Shown: positions 36,027 through 49,308 of the stretch, piece by piece
Numbering within the stretch: the first letter of the stretch is position 1
Layout of the letters: each line of letters begins with the position of its first letter
Assembly (NCBI RefSeq): GCF_046630445.1
Contig: NC_092333.1
Location: 187,281,001-187,345,000, forward strand
Origin: Rutidosis leptorrhynchoides
Taxonomy: Eukaryota > Streptophyta > Magnoliopsida > Asterales > Asteraceae
Reading direction: 5' to 3'
Length of the DNA stretch: 64,000 bases
Translations under genes and position numbers: made by a program
Notes under the pieces: generated by a model
What the model was told of the DNA's origin: nothing
What the model saw: only the letters and a program-made list of their open reading frames with translations
Databases searched by the model: none

Positions 36027-38954
36027 TGTCATAACCCGTCCTTAACCATAAGAACGTGTTAGATAACGTATGATTTCATTGCGAGGTATTGACCTCTATA
36101 TGCGACATTTTTTTAAAGAAAAACTGCATATATTATACATTACAAACCATGATCCTTATTTTTGATACAAGCTTTGGACAAAATAAAGATGATTATCGTT
36201 TAGCGATAATCTTCGACTTACAAACTTTACAAATGATAATAACAACCCGATTTCTAGCATATTTTACAACATAAGTTCTTGGATATGCAGTCTTATTTTT
36301 GACACAAATATGCGTACGCAAGATCCTGCTTAGATTCAACATGATGCAGCGGAAGCTTCTAATTATCACCTGAGAATAGACATGTTTAAAACGTCAACAT
36401 AAAGTTGGTGAGATATAGGTTTAATGCCGGCAGCGATATAAATATAGACCACAAGATTTCATATATAAACATTTTAATAAAAATATTCTAAGTGGTTGAG
36501 CACTTGGTAACCATACTTAACATTTAATCACGTCGCATATTCCCTTTATTATGAAATCTTACTACACCGTACCAAGTGTAGTCACGAAACGAAGTACTGT
36601 GCAACCGTTGAATACTGGTCGTCCAGTCCGGTTGGGGTTGTCAGGCCCGATAGATCTATCAACAGGATTCGCGTTTACAATACCGCTGTAAATAACAGTT
36701 ACCAAGCTACAGGGAAGTATGCCAGTGGTACAACTCAACGTAGAATATATTTTTCAGTTACTTGTGTCCATATCGTAAAACATAAAATACATGTATTCTC
36801 ATCCCGAAATATTTAGAGTTTAAAAGTGGGACTATATACTCACTGTTGTCTTGAAGATATATATAATTTGACTTGGTCTCCGGTTGATATCACGAACCTA
36901 TCCATATATAATATATCAATACCTTTTCTTTTTAAACAAACGTCACATATATATACTTGTTATACTTTTAATACTTTGAATAATTCCTTAGTCCGTAGTT
37001 AGCAGTTCGTTGTTAGTAATTCAATTTTAATGGTTCATTTTTAGATGTTTAATATACCCGCAATGAAATAAATAAAACCCCCTAACGAAATAAATAAAAC
37101 CCCATCGTATATGTATTGGTCGAGATTAATCTTGACCCACGGTACCGGTGTTGTCAAATGACGTGTTGCGTACATAAAGTACCGGTGTTGTCAAATGACG
37201 TGTTGCGTACAAACATGGGATCTTATGATTAATCTTCTCGTGTTGTTTGCGGGTGATCCTGAACCATATAAAATTGAATTATAAGTACATATATATAAAA
37301 TATCATGTTATCTTAGAAATATGTGATTTTATTTAATTTTTCCCAATTAATCCCGAAGTTAAACAAGTCTTAGATATCCGATCTCGTTTTGGTCATAGTT
37401 TCTTCGTTACAACTCCGTTTTCGTTGATTCAACTTGTCACTTCCTTGGATCGAGTCCCTCTTTAAGACTATGAACTGTAAATACCTTAGTTTGTATTCGA
37501 AATCACAGGTCATAGGTCAAACTTTAGTGAAACTTATGAAGTTAATCATTTTCCATCATGTAAACAACCTTAAATGATTATTTTTCTAAAAATACTTATA
37601 CTTTGAGTTAAATCATGAAATTTTTATGTGTTATCATATTCATAGTAAAAATCATTTTTCCAGAAAATAAACCTCCAATTCAAAGTTTAAGATGGTTTTT
37701 AATTATCCAACCCAAAACAGCCCCCGGTTGCACTCCGACGTCGTAAATTCAGTTTTTAAGGTGTTCTTTGAAAAACCAAGTTATACCTTGTTAAATTAGC
37801 ATATATTTATGATATATTACAGGTCTTGAAGTATTTTAAAAGTTAAGTTAGAAGGATCTATTTAGTTTGCAAACAAGTTTGAAAACATTCAAACTATGTT
37901 CTTGTTGTTAAAATTTTATACCACAAAATAAGATAGCTATATATATATGAATCGAATAAGGTTATGAACATAGATTCTACCTCAAGTTCCTTGGACAAGG
38001 TTGCTGTAAAAGAGGAGTAAAAAGCTAGAACCAAAAGGGTGATGGAATTGGATGAAAGATTGGAAGTAAGTTTGTGTTCTTGAAAGGATTTCTTGAAGTG
38101 TTTTTGTATGGTTTTCTTATGGTGATTAAGTAAGGTTTTTGAAGCTAAATGATGGGGAAAATGCTTGGAGATGATCAAGTATGAAGTTAAGAGTATTTTG
38201 AGAGAGAAATGGAAGTGTAAGTATGAGAAAATGGGGTGAAGAAATGGTGTGCATGCATAAAAACGTTTTTAGGTTATAAAGGAAAAAAAAGATACCTAAC
38301 TTTGTTTTCTTGCTAAATAATTCATGCTACTTGACAAATGGTTGGTTCCACATGTTTCTTAATCATTTAAGGCTGCTAAGGAGCAGATTTTTATTGGTAT
38401 ATACCAATAGTAAATACATCTAGAAGCTGCGTATGATACGGGTACATATACTCTAGGTATACGTATAGAAATCTTTGAGGAAACGGAACGAGGATTCAAA
38501 TATAGCTATCTTTTGTAAATATACTTATATTATTTTATGTATGTAAGCCCTTTAAAAGTGATAAAATACATATCTATACGATGCATGTATAAGTAATATA
38601 GGTTATAAGTATTTACGTCGAAAAACATTACGTATAGTTATCGTTTTGAAAACTTAAGTTAGTAGTTTTAAAATATACTTATAACTTATTGTTATTAATA
38701 CAAAATGAGATATTAAAACATTCTTAGATCATGTTAAATATGTATATATACATATATATACACAAACGTATAATTATCATATGTTATATAGTTCGTGATA
38801 TCATCGGTCAAACTAGACGGTCAAACGTTGTGTAAACTCTTTTCGGAAATATAAATCTCGACAATTTGGATTGCTTATCATGTTGGTAAGGTTTAATTTA
38901 TGTAAATATTAATCTTATAAGTATAGAACGATCGAAAAAGTGCGGGTCGTTACA
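36027..38954 (-). repeat. 5' LTR of E3 (2928 bp)
   Basis: Same length as the 3' LTR and differing by about five substitutions. TATA box near 38274-38281 on the minus strand. The paired 32-bp repeats are at 37142-37173 and 37179-37210. Confidence 0.95.
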
Positions 38955-38959
38955 TCTTG

Positions 38960-40168
38960 CCTTTATTTAGAGACTTTGCCCTTTCATCATCAATTTCAAT
39001 TTTTTTTAATATACTTTTTTTTGCATACCCTTTCTTCAAAACTTTTGTCTTTCATTCCTGGTGCCCAGAGAGATAGTGATCATTCATTGAAAATAGGTCT
39101 TTGACCTATCAAAAATAATCAGGGGTTCGGAATCTTTTAACAAGTGCTTTTGAAGCGAATTTGGTCGATCTATCTCCTTATCAATCTCTGGATCTTTCGA
39201 TAGGCGGAAAGGGAATGAAGGCGAATAGGTAGTGTATTTTGGGAGTGAATTTGAGGTGAATATATCTAATTTATCAACTCTTTATGTGAGTTGGTCGGTT
39301 TAAATTGCGTGGAGTGGAAACGAAAACAGATGGCTTTTTGTCTTCTCTATTTAGAATGATTTTGGAAGGATTATCGCATCTGCACCACGTATGGTGCTTA
39401 CTAACCATTGGCCTCGAAACGTATGTCAAAACCAAGTTCTAACTTAAACCATACACTGGCACGCTCATCAATTGAATTGACAAAGTACTGTAGATTTGAT
39501 GGGTTATACAGATACTTTGGGTCCAAGAGTTCTCACTTTTTGGTAGTAGGGGTCGTGCTTGGTCATGTGTAGCCTTTTACATATTTTTTCGAAAGAAATC
39601 TTTTGACGTAAATCATGAGTTTTAGCTTAATCGTCCTGTTCTAGTAAATGTTCGAAAACTAATTTCTAGCAATTTTATAGAATCTGTTGGGTAAAACGAG
39701 GTAAGAATTTTTCAAAATTACCTAAAAATTCTTTGCTGATCACTTTTAGACAAAAGAATTTTTCAAAACTTTGGCATTTTACGGTTACTTGTCCTTAAAC
39801 CTTTACCCAATACCCCACACTTAGAAGAATATTGTCCCTAATGTTCTCTGAAATAGAATATTTTAATATTTTATAAATTAAGGATGATGTTTATAGAACC
39901 TCCAAGTTCGGTGAGGGGATGACCCCACACTTAGAGATTTTAGTGCGTGATAATTGAAAGAGATTTGAGAAAAGATTACTTCCCTACGGTCAGGTTACTC
40001 TCCTAGTGCTGGGCTTTCCTATGGTCGGGCTCCTAATGCTAGAAAGGACCATTCTCTTTGATAAAATTCTGCATGAAGAACAAACGAGAGTAGTATTTCC
40101 ACTTGATATATAACTTTTTATACAATGCTTTAAAAAGATAAAACTAAAAAAAAATAAAGTAAAGTAGT
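38960..40168 (-). other. E7 internal DNA, non-coding, with purine-tract copies
   Basis: Continues from 27594. Minus-strand AAGTGTGGGG occurs at 39813-39822 and 39923-39932. No frame I would call a gene. Counting both sides of E3, it lies between the E7 reading frame and its LTR over about 1.9 kb, the same layout as the 3' region of E2. Confidence 0.55.
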
Positions 40169-40930
40169 CTACGGAATACTCTCTTGGCCAATGTGTCGAT
40201 CAGTGTCTGCGAAGTATCCATTAAGTCCGAAGAGATCTTCGTCATCCTCAAGTCTCAGCAAATACTCAAGCAGCTGTCCTGCATCCATCTCAGGACTTAA
40301 AAGCGTGTCTAAATAAAGGTCCGATGGCAACTCCATGTGTGATAGGCTCGGAAATGCCTCCTCATCGGGGATGTTCCCGGTAATCTCAAAAACCTGGGCT
40401 GTAGGTGGCTCTACTGAGATAGGCACTGTCACTAAGTGGCAGCCCTCAGGTGGCTCACGAACACGGACCATCTCAATGACTGGAGCAGGTGAAACAGCTA
40501 ATATAGGCGACGTGATGGGAGCAGCGTGAGCTGGAATGGCGGCTGAGGCGACCGAATGGACTGAGATTAGAGTGGAGCGCCCTAGAGTAGCTTGTCGTGT
40601 CAGCTGAACACAGCGTGATAGTCTGAATGACGAAGGGCCTAGAGCACTCTTGGGCATTCCTTCACGCTGTAGGTATGCTCTGAGAGCTCGATAAAGTCTC
40701 TGCTGGTCTATAAGTAATGCTCACGTAACATCTGGGTCATTCAAGGTGGCTCCATAATGAATCGCAGTCTGCGGCTCACGTGTCTCTAGTAGCTCTGGAA
40801 ACTCAGCGGGTCTCGAGGCTAAATGCCTGGAGCGTCGTACTGGAGGAGCTGGCAGTGCCGTGCTGATGTCCTCCTCAATACTCTCAAGGATCATACGCCT
40901 TGGACCTAACTGTCCAGTAGATGGCCTAAA
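40169..40930 (-). pseudogene. Unrecognised reading frame of E7
   Basis: 162 codons are open from the ATG at 40657. The same frame extends upstream through one TGA (near 40718) for about 65 more residues (PRRMILESIEEDIS, PPVRRSRHLASRP). The segment VRRSRHLASRP resembles VTRSRHLANIV near the N-terminus of E0 Gag, so this may be a Gag-like N-terminal region. The middle is Ala/Pro/Val-rich and the C-terminus acidic (LLRLEDDEDLFGLNGY). Further upstream another frame (ELSIVFQFAGEGLPEFTYRRA) runs to about 41050 and may be the displaced beginning. No enzyme motif. It ends about 1.9 kb from the E7 LTR once E3 is removed. Confidence 0.4.
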
Positions 40931-41640
40931 CTAATCTGTGCTGCTCTACGATAGGTAAACTCTGGGAGTCCTTCTCCTGCGAACTGGAATACAATAGAAA
41001 GCTCCTGAACTTGGCATTTTTCCTGAATACATTCAACAAATTCGTATGTACTAAGCGCAAGTATGGCGCTTAGGGTTAGTGCACAGAGATAATATTTTTG
41101 TAGATTGAAAATAATTTGAATTAAAAGTAATAAAATAAAAAGGATAAGCATCATAAGTATTATTAATTAATAATAAATTATTAATCATAATATAAGTATC
41201 AAGAATTAATTATGAAATGTTACACATATCATAAGTATTTTATTATAATTATTAAATCATAAGTATTTAATAATTAAATTGTATTATAAATAAATAATAA
41301 TTAAGTCTTATAATAAATAAATAAATAAATAATCTTTATTATAAGTCTTGATATTTATATCATAAGTTTTATACTTAGCATAAGTCTTCCATTAATAAAT
41401 AAAATTGTACTATTAAATCATAAGTTTAATTATAGGAATAATTAAATCATAATATAAATATTAAATGGTATAATAAATATATATCATAAGTATTAATTAT
41501 AATAATTACTTTTATAACCTAAGTAATTTAATAATAATGAAAATCATTATTTATAACCTAAGTTAAATTTTATAACCATAAGTTTCATTAAATATTCGTC
41601 GGGTCATAACTTCAGCCTCGGGTGTCGGTTTTTGATGAAT
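40931..41640 (-). other. E7 remnant passing into AT-rich DNA
   Basis: 40931-41050 holds the displaced beginning of the E7 frame. From about 41155 the sequence is AT-rich with many degenerate ATAAGTATT and TAATAATTA units. The junction with the next LTR fragment lies somewhere in 41160-41600 and is not sharp by eye. Confidence 0.4.
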
Positions 41641-42885
41641 CTTATATATATCCTCGTCTAACCAACTATACCAACACCTTAGAACACTCAAGAGCACCCC
41701 AATTCAGTTCATATGGTCGTGATATACATCCATGATCCAAACATTTCATTAATCCGTTTCAAAACTTGTTTTAGCCATTCCGGGTGATCCGTGGCTTGGA
41801 TTTCGATGACCCGAACATGAAAGTTCATCTAAACATCAATACTAACCCAATAGTACACCCCAAAGACTCCAAATATGGCCCTAAAGTCGGACAAAACCTT
41901 GTTTCACAAGTTAATACATTTCAATCTTAACAAAACCCTAAATCATGCATAGTTTTTGATCCGTAACTCGAAAAGAGATGAATCCAAAGCCTAAAATTAT
42001 GTACTCGATGAGAGGAACTAATTTATACACTTTAATTAACCAAAAAAATTAGTTAAATAGACTAATTTTAACAATATAACTGCTGTCCACAATTTGATCA
42101 ACCGAAAACATACGCAATCGAGCATTTCTAAGCATAATAACAACAATACAACAACATACAAGTACTATAGCATCAATATAAGATCAAAATCATTAAAAAT
42201 AGATTAAATAGAAATAGATAGGGTTTGTGAGTATACCCTAATTAATAATCAATTGATATAGACGCATAGAGAACGAAAAGATGAATCTGATTATGTTGAA
42301 AGCCCTAAATTCCAAGCAACAATTGATGATGAAATGGTAATGTTGGTGATTTTGGGCGACGACCAAGAAAGAAAAGGGAGGAGAGAAAGAAAAATGAAAA
42401 TGAGATTAGGTTAAAATGAGAAGTAGTGAGCTTTTTGATCAAATGGAAGCAAGTTTCAAAAATTGGCAAACTACCCCCCTCCATGGGGATATTCAGCCGA
42501 TCAAGGGAGAGGGTGGGCCCCTATTTGGCCCATTTTGATGACTAGAGAATTTACTTTTGGCCCGAAAGCCCGAACGGGATCCGATTTGCGAAAACGCCGT
42601 TACGCGATTAAATCTTCGGAAGAAATACGCACACGTGAAAAATAAAATATAGAGATATTTTATAAACTCATATGATATAAAAATATCATGAATAAAATAA
42701 TTTGGATTCGAAAATCACAAAAGTCTAATTATTGGTTTGAAAACCGAAATGATTCACCGGATAGAAATCCAAAATACGTAGAAACGTACAATTCTAAATA
42801 CGAACACATATATTCATATAACACATAATAAGGAAATATTATTATTAAAATAATAATATACGTCAAATTAAAGTGTATAAATAAC
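41641..42885 (-). mobile_element. LTR fragment, chromovirus type
   Basis: Non-coding. Features common to the LTRs here: a CCTAATTAATAATCAATTGATA stretch followed by TAGAGAACGA, then a purine-rich block with GAAAGAAAAGGGAGGAG near 42370, then GGGCCC and GGCCCGAAAGCCCG near 42515-42575. The order matches the R-U3 part of the E4 LTR and of 11619-12652. It may be the truncated 3' LTR of E6, which it adjoins, but the E6 5' LTR keeps a different part, so this cannot be settled here. Confidence 0.4.
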
Positions 42886-43332
42886 AAACGCCTCAATTTG
42901 AACCTCACCGAGTTTCTCGAGAAAATCATTTGAAAAAATCGTTCGCAACGATTTTACTTGCAAACTCGAAACTTGGTTCTTCCGACTTAACGCATCCGCA
43001 ACCACATTAGTTTTACCCAGGTGGTAAAGTATCTCAAGATCGTAATCCTTCAACAAATCCTACCTTCGCCGCTGATAGTTGTTTAAATCGCGTTGATCAA
43101 AGAAGTACTTTAAATTCTTATGATCCAAATAAATCGTACACTTAACGTCATAATGGTGCCAAATTTTCAATGCATGAACCACAGCCGCTACCTCAGGATC
43201 ATGAGTCGGGTAGTTCTTCCCGTGCTCTTTTAGTTATTTTGAGGCATAAGCGATCATCTTACCCCTTTGCATAAGATCACAACCGAGCCCACTAATCGAG
43301 GCATCACAATACACCACCATGTCTTCTACCCC
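42886..43332 (-). pseudogene. RNase H remnant (E6)
   Basis: Follows the RT in pieces: VYCDASISGLG with the first Asp, an LKEHGKNYPTHDPEVAAV stretch, YLDHKNLKY, and [10 protein letters not shown] at the end. Several stops and small deletions. It ends at GEVQIEAF, after which homology to the E3 product is lost, so integrase is missing. Confidence 0.75.
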
Positions 43333-44242
43333 TTACGGTAACACCAACACCGGAGCTTGGCACAATTTGCTCTTCAATAATTGAAAAGCATTTTCTTGCA
43401 CATCATCCCATTTGAACTTCACATTATTCCGAGTTAGCTTCGTTAAGGATGAAGCAATCTTGGAAAAATCTTGAATAAACCGACGATAGTAACCGGCCAA
43501 TCCTAGAAAACTTCGGACCTCCGTAGGTGTAGTCGGTCGTTCCCAACCCTTAACTGCCTCAATCTTCCCCGGATCCACTTTAATCCCTCGCGATTCAAAA
43601 TGTAGCCAAGGAATTGCATTTCCTTCACCGAAATTCACACTTGGAAAATTTCGCATACAACTTCTCCTTACGCAACATTTTCAACAACTCACGCAAATGT
43701 TGTTCATGTTCCTTCATACTCTTTGAATAAACGAGTATGTCGTCAATGAACACAATTACCGACTTGTCCAAAAGGCATCACAACGAACTCAAAATGCCCA
43801 TATCGCGTCCGAAACGCCGTCTTCTCAATATCTTCCTCACGGATCCGCATTTGATGATAACCGGATCGCAAGTCAATCATAGAAAAATAAGATGATAATC
43901 GGATCGCAAGTCGATCATAGAAAAATAACACGCACCTTGAAGTTGATCAAATAAATCGTCGATCTTAGGTAACAGATAACGATTCTTGATCGTCACATTG
44001 TCAAGCTCACGGTAATCAATGCACATACGCATACTACCGTCCTTCTTATTTACGAACAAGACCGGAGCACCCCATGGCGAGCTACTTGGTCAGATAAAAC
44101 CCCTTTCTAACAAATCTCGGGTTTGATTCAACAACTCATGCATCTCGGTTGGTGCCAAACGATAAGGAGTTTTGGTAATGGGATTCGCCCCCGGAACCAA
44201 CTCGATGCAAAACTCCACCTGTCTTACAGGCGGAACACCCGG
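43333..44242 (-). pseudogene. Reverse transcriptase remnant (E6)
   Basis: Recognisable [56 protein letters not shown] and [11 protein letters not shown]. Lesions: a stop at 44090-44092 (expected Arg codon CGA to TGA), a tandem duplication of about 38 bp at 43853-43928 that repeats the YFSMIDLRS segment, and a deletion joining VMPFG almost directly to the segment before FIDD. Not functional. Confidence 0.85.
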
Positions 44243-44779
44243 TTATTCATTAGGAAAAACATATTCAAATTCATTAACAACGTGAATAGATTTAATGGAA
44301 GGTGGCTCATCTCGAGTATCAACCACATGGGCTAAATAAGCCATACCTCCACTAGACAGAAGTCGACGCACCCGAGCATAAGTACAAATAGGCACGGGAC
44401 GTTTTCGAGCTTCACCGTATACGATTAGCTCTCCCCCACTTGGGGTTCTTACCCTTACAAATTTCTCATGACAATCAAGATTAGCCCTATTATGATCGAG
44501 CCAATCCATACCCACAACGACATCAAATTCACCCAAAATAATAGGAACCAAGTCAATACCAAACTTTTCTGTTCCGAAATCAATAACACAACTTTTGTAA
44601 ACCCCATTAGCCACCGAGAACCTACCATCGGCGATCTCGATTTGTAATGGAGAGTCTAGATCACATAAAGGACAATCTAAAGTAGCCACATATTTTAAGA
44701 AAACATACGACATATCGGCACCACTATCAAATAACACCTTAGCGGATTTAGAGTTGACCAAGAAAGTACCTGAAACCAC
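44243..44779 (-). pseudogene. Aspartic protease (E6)
   Basis: 178 codons open. Active site FDSGADMSYV near residues 17-26, the usual DVVVGMDWLDHNRA in the middle, and the linker toward RT at the end (VNEFEYVFPNE). Its frame differs from that of the upstream gag, from which it is separated by the (TA)n tract. Confidence 0.85.
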
Positions 44780-44814
44780 ATCGTTGGACTTCTAAGCATC
44801 ATTGGTAGTCATCA

Positions 44815-46150
<1,336 letters not shown>

Positions 46151-46510
46151 TTCATTTCCTCACTCTATAATTTAAAATAGGCTAGATCACAATAAAAGAC
46201 ACACTAAATCACTTAACCCAATTTTGCTTGACGCTCGTCGTACATCATTCGTTTGACACGACATGCAACCATACTAATGGTGGCCAATCATTAATACACT
46301 TGCGCATCCCATCAAACTCCTTGATACAATGACCATCTCACTCGACATTAATCAAATACACACAATTAAACAAACACATGCACTAAAGTGCCTACAACCA
46401 TCTTGTGGTCCCGTAGCCCGACAAGTCATGCATAAAGACTCCATTCAACCTAAGTCTAGGCTCCTGTCCCAAAGCAACCTAGATCCCTTAGGTCATTCTC
46501 TGATACCACT
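46151..46510 (-). other. Leader and primer site (E6)
   Basis: About 360 bp, no long frame. The primer-site-like minus-strand TGGTATCAGAGA (46497-46508) is 2 bp from the LTR end at 46511 and has one base change from the initiator-Met site. Confidence 0.75.
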
Positions 46511-47695
46511 TGAAACGACTCCCAACCCGATTTAACAATTAACTTGTAGAAATTTCACACACATTTTTTTAACCACAACAACACAAGGTTTAATACATTA
46601 CGTGTTCCAATGTTACCACAATTATCAAAATACAAGAAGTTAAGAGTTACATCATCGGGTACGCAAGACCCATAAGTTAAACCAAATGTTTAACCAAAAT
46701 GACCCAATAGTGAGCATGACCGTCGGGACCATTACCAAAAAGCGCCTTCCAAAGTCCGCCACAAGCAAACTAGGACAAACTGTTATCCTTGTCCATCGAA
46801 GTGCCACAATCTAAAAAAGTAAACAACGAAAGAGTAAGCTACAATGCTTAGTGAGTGCAATACTTATATGCATACATACATAAAAACCCTTACTTGTACC
46901 ACTTACCCAAATATCCGCATACAAGCTAGCATCACAAGCAATATAAATCCAAAAGAACGCATTACGCTAAAACATGTCAATATGGTTAACCATGCAAAAT
47001 AGTGCTAGTCATCAAATGAAATAACACTACCAAACAAGTGCACATGGCCGCGAAGGCACCTTTCGGATGGCACCGTCAAGTACACACGAACGTGGTCACC
47101 GAAGAGTGTATTCGTTGAGTTACACTCACCACATCCCTAAACAATGTGTGGCCACCGAAGAGTGAATTACACTCGCCACAACTAAATTCACAAACATGGT
47201 CGCGAAGAGTGAAAACTTACGGGTAACACTCACCACCTTGCACCAAATGGCCACGAAGAGTGAACCTTATAATCGGTGTCACTCGCCACAATGCAATACA
47301 GGCAAACAATCTATATATAAACACATATAAATACTCCACTCACCTTGAACAACTAGATGAGTCAATAACCAAGCTAGGACTTCAAGATTACTCCAAAAGC
47401 AAGTTACCTAGCATAATTCACAACATCAAGCTATAAGCACTAGTAGCTTGACCCATAAATCCTCAAGTGCTAATTTGACCCAAATTGCACCCAAACTACC
47501 CACTAGGTCAAACAAGACCCAAATACCTCCAAATCACTAATAGCTAGCAGTTTGGTCCCAAACTAATCAAAATACAACTTATGGTCAAGTGCTAGGAGCA
47601 CTTCAAGACCCAAATCGACCAAATGACCCATTTCGACCCAAATCGGGTTTGCACCCAAAATCAACCTCCAAAGACACCCATTTGGGTTCCATTCA
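46511..47695 (-). repeat. Partial 5' LTR of E6
   Basis: On the plus strand it begins TGAAACGACTCCC directly after the primer site. It shows no TATA box, so it is probably only the transcribed R/U5 part. A set of inverted repeats lies at 47096-47290. It stops at 47695 where E4 RT begins; a TGAATGG start on the minus strand here would also allow this to be a short complete LTR. Confidence 0.6.
47096..47290. repeat. Four GAGTG...CACTC hairpin units
   Basis: CGAAGAGTG occurs at about 47100, 47156, 47212 and 47254. Each is followed by a matching ACACTC or TCACTC 5 to 19 bases later, so each unit can fold into a small hairpin. Units are separated by related GTGGCCACCGAAG or TGGCCACGAAG sequence, 40-56 bp apart. 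Confidence 0.75.
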
Positions 47696-48659
47696 CCTTC
47701 TTCTTTACAAAAAAGAACTGGAGCTCCCCATGGTGCAGAACTCGGTCAGATGAATCCCTTGTCTAAAAGTTCTTGTAACTGACTAGACAGCTCTTGCAAC
47801 TCTGAAGGTGCAAGTCTATACGGTGCGCGCGCTACATGTGCCACTCCAGGCGTTAAGTCAATCTGAAATTCCACGTCTCTATGTGGTGGCAATCCGGGTA
47901 GCTCATCCATAAAAACATCGGGAAAGTCTCTAACAATCGGCACATCTTCGAGTTTCTTGACTTCAGGTTCAGTTTTACGTATGTGAACCAACATAGCAAG
48001 ACAACCTTTTCTTATGTGTTTATGTGCCTTCAAAAAATTAATGAAATGCAACAATGTATTACTCCTCTCTCCATACAACATCAAAGGCTCATCTTCGGTA
48101 ACGGGAATGCGAATTGCCTTCTGGTAACAAACGATGTCGGCTCTATTCTCAGCTAACCAGTCCATTCTAACCACAAGGTTAAAACTTCTCAGCTTAATCG
48201 GTATCACATCTATTCTAAAAGCTGTTCCAGCCAAAATCAAAGTACAATCACGGTAGAGCTTATCCGCTCTCATTAGATTACCATTTCCTCGTTCTATAGA
48301 GTACAAGTTTTCTAATGATGATACAAGATTCTTAAGATTATGGAAAAAATTTCTAGACACGAAACTCCTATCAGCACCAGAATCAAAAAGTACATAAGCA
48401 TGATGATTGTCGAGTAAAAACGTACCCGTGACTAACTTGGGATCATCACGAGCTTCGCTGGAGTTGGTGTTGAAAGCTCTGCCTTTAGCAGGTTCAGCAT
48501 TCTTATTTGCAGTCGGACAATCCTTCCTATAATGACCAGTTTTCCCGCATCCATAACAAACATTTGTACCAGCATTACACTCCAAGGCCACGTGTCCATT
48601 CTTCTTACATTTATCACAAACCTTGTTACAATTTCCTGGGTGATGCCTATTGAATTTAG
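47696..48659 (-). pseudogene. Zinc knuckles, protease and start of RT (E4)
   Basis: Knuckles CDKCKKNGHVALEC and CYGCGKTGHYRKDC, then protease with FDSGADRSFVS and a changed VVRMDWL (Gly to Arg in the usual VVGMDWL). The frame runs open from 48591 to a TGA at 47746-47748, the expected Arg codon CGA in the segment GFIRPS. A few codons of RT (PWGAPVLF) follow before homology ends at about 47698. Confidence 0.88.
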
Positions 48660-49308
48660 CACATAACGAAAACCTTCCCTTATAACCAGAGTTGGTACTT
48701 AGGGCAGCAGTGTTACCCTTGGCTGTATCATGCTTCTTGTAAGGCTGCTGGTTGTAATTCTTTACAGAGTTGTTGTTATTCCACTTTCTCTTGTTATCAA
48801 AAATTTTATTATCAGTTTATGCAGGAGCCTTTCCTCGCTGTTCAATTTAGTCCATTAACTCATGTGCCATCTCAATGGCCTCTTGAACCATCCCTGGCTT
48901 TGAAGTAGTAACACCGCCCTGGATGTTCTCAGTTAACCCTTTCATATACAAAGTGATCTTTCAGCGCTCAGGAGTAACCATGTTCGGACACATAAGAGCA
49001 AGCTCAAAAAATCTCGTATTATAGTTGGCTAAATCAGTGCCAACCAGCTTCAGGTTCTGGAGTTCCCGCTCTATTTTAACAATCTCATTATAAGGGCAAT
49101 ACTCTTCGATCATTCTCTATTTCAAGTCCTCCCAAGTAGTTTCAAAAGCCTGATCCATACCTACAGACTTCGCATACGTATTCCACCATGTTAAAGCACC
49201 ATCCGGCAGCTTACATGATGCAAACTTCGTCCTATCAGCATCCCTGCAGCCGCTGATAAGAAAAACAGACTCGAGCTTCTCTAACCAACGGGTCAGGCCG
49301 ACCGGGCC
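48660..49308 (-). pseudogene. Gag, C-terminal portion (E4)
   Basis: Continues gag after the E5 insertion: GLTRWLEKLESVFLISGC, ALTWWNTYAKS, ANYNTRFFELALMCP. Stops: CAG to TAG near 49118, CGA to TGA near 48963, and CAA to TAA near 48848. Each is a C-to-T change on the coding strand. It aligns along its length with residues 62-260 of the E3 product. Confidence 0.85.

Larger units (their letters stand above)
27595..38954 (-). mobile_element. E3: young chromovirus (Tekay/Del-like), 11.36 kb
   Basis: Complete structure. TCTTG target copies are at 27590-27594 and 38955-38959. LTRs of 2928 bp each lie at 27595-30522 and 36027-38954, with TG...CA ends on the minus strand (TGTAACGACCC ... TTATGACA). 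There is an initiator-Met primer site, a purine tract, an acidic accessory ORF, gag-pol, and an integrase C-terminus resembling a chromodomain. By eye I count five single-base differences between the LTRs (near 28212, 29292, 29346, 29666 and 30102), so the insertion is recent. One frameshift near 32365 in RNase H is the only coding lesion seen. Confidence 0.95.
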
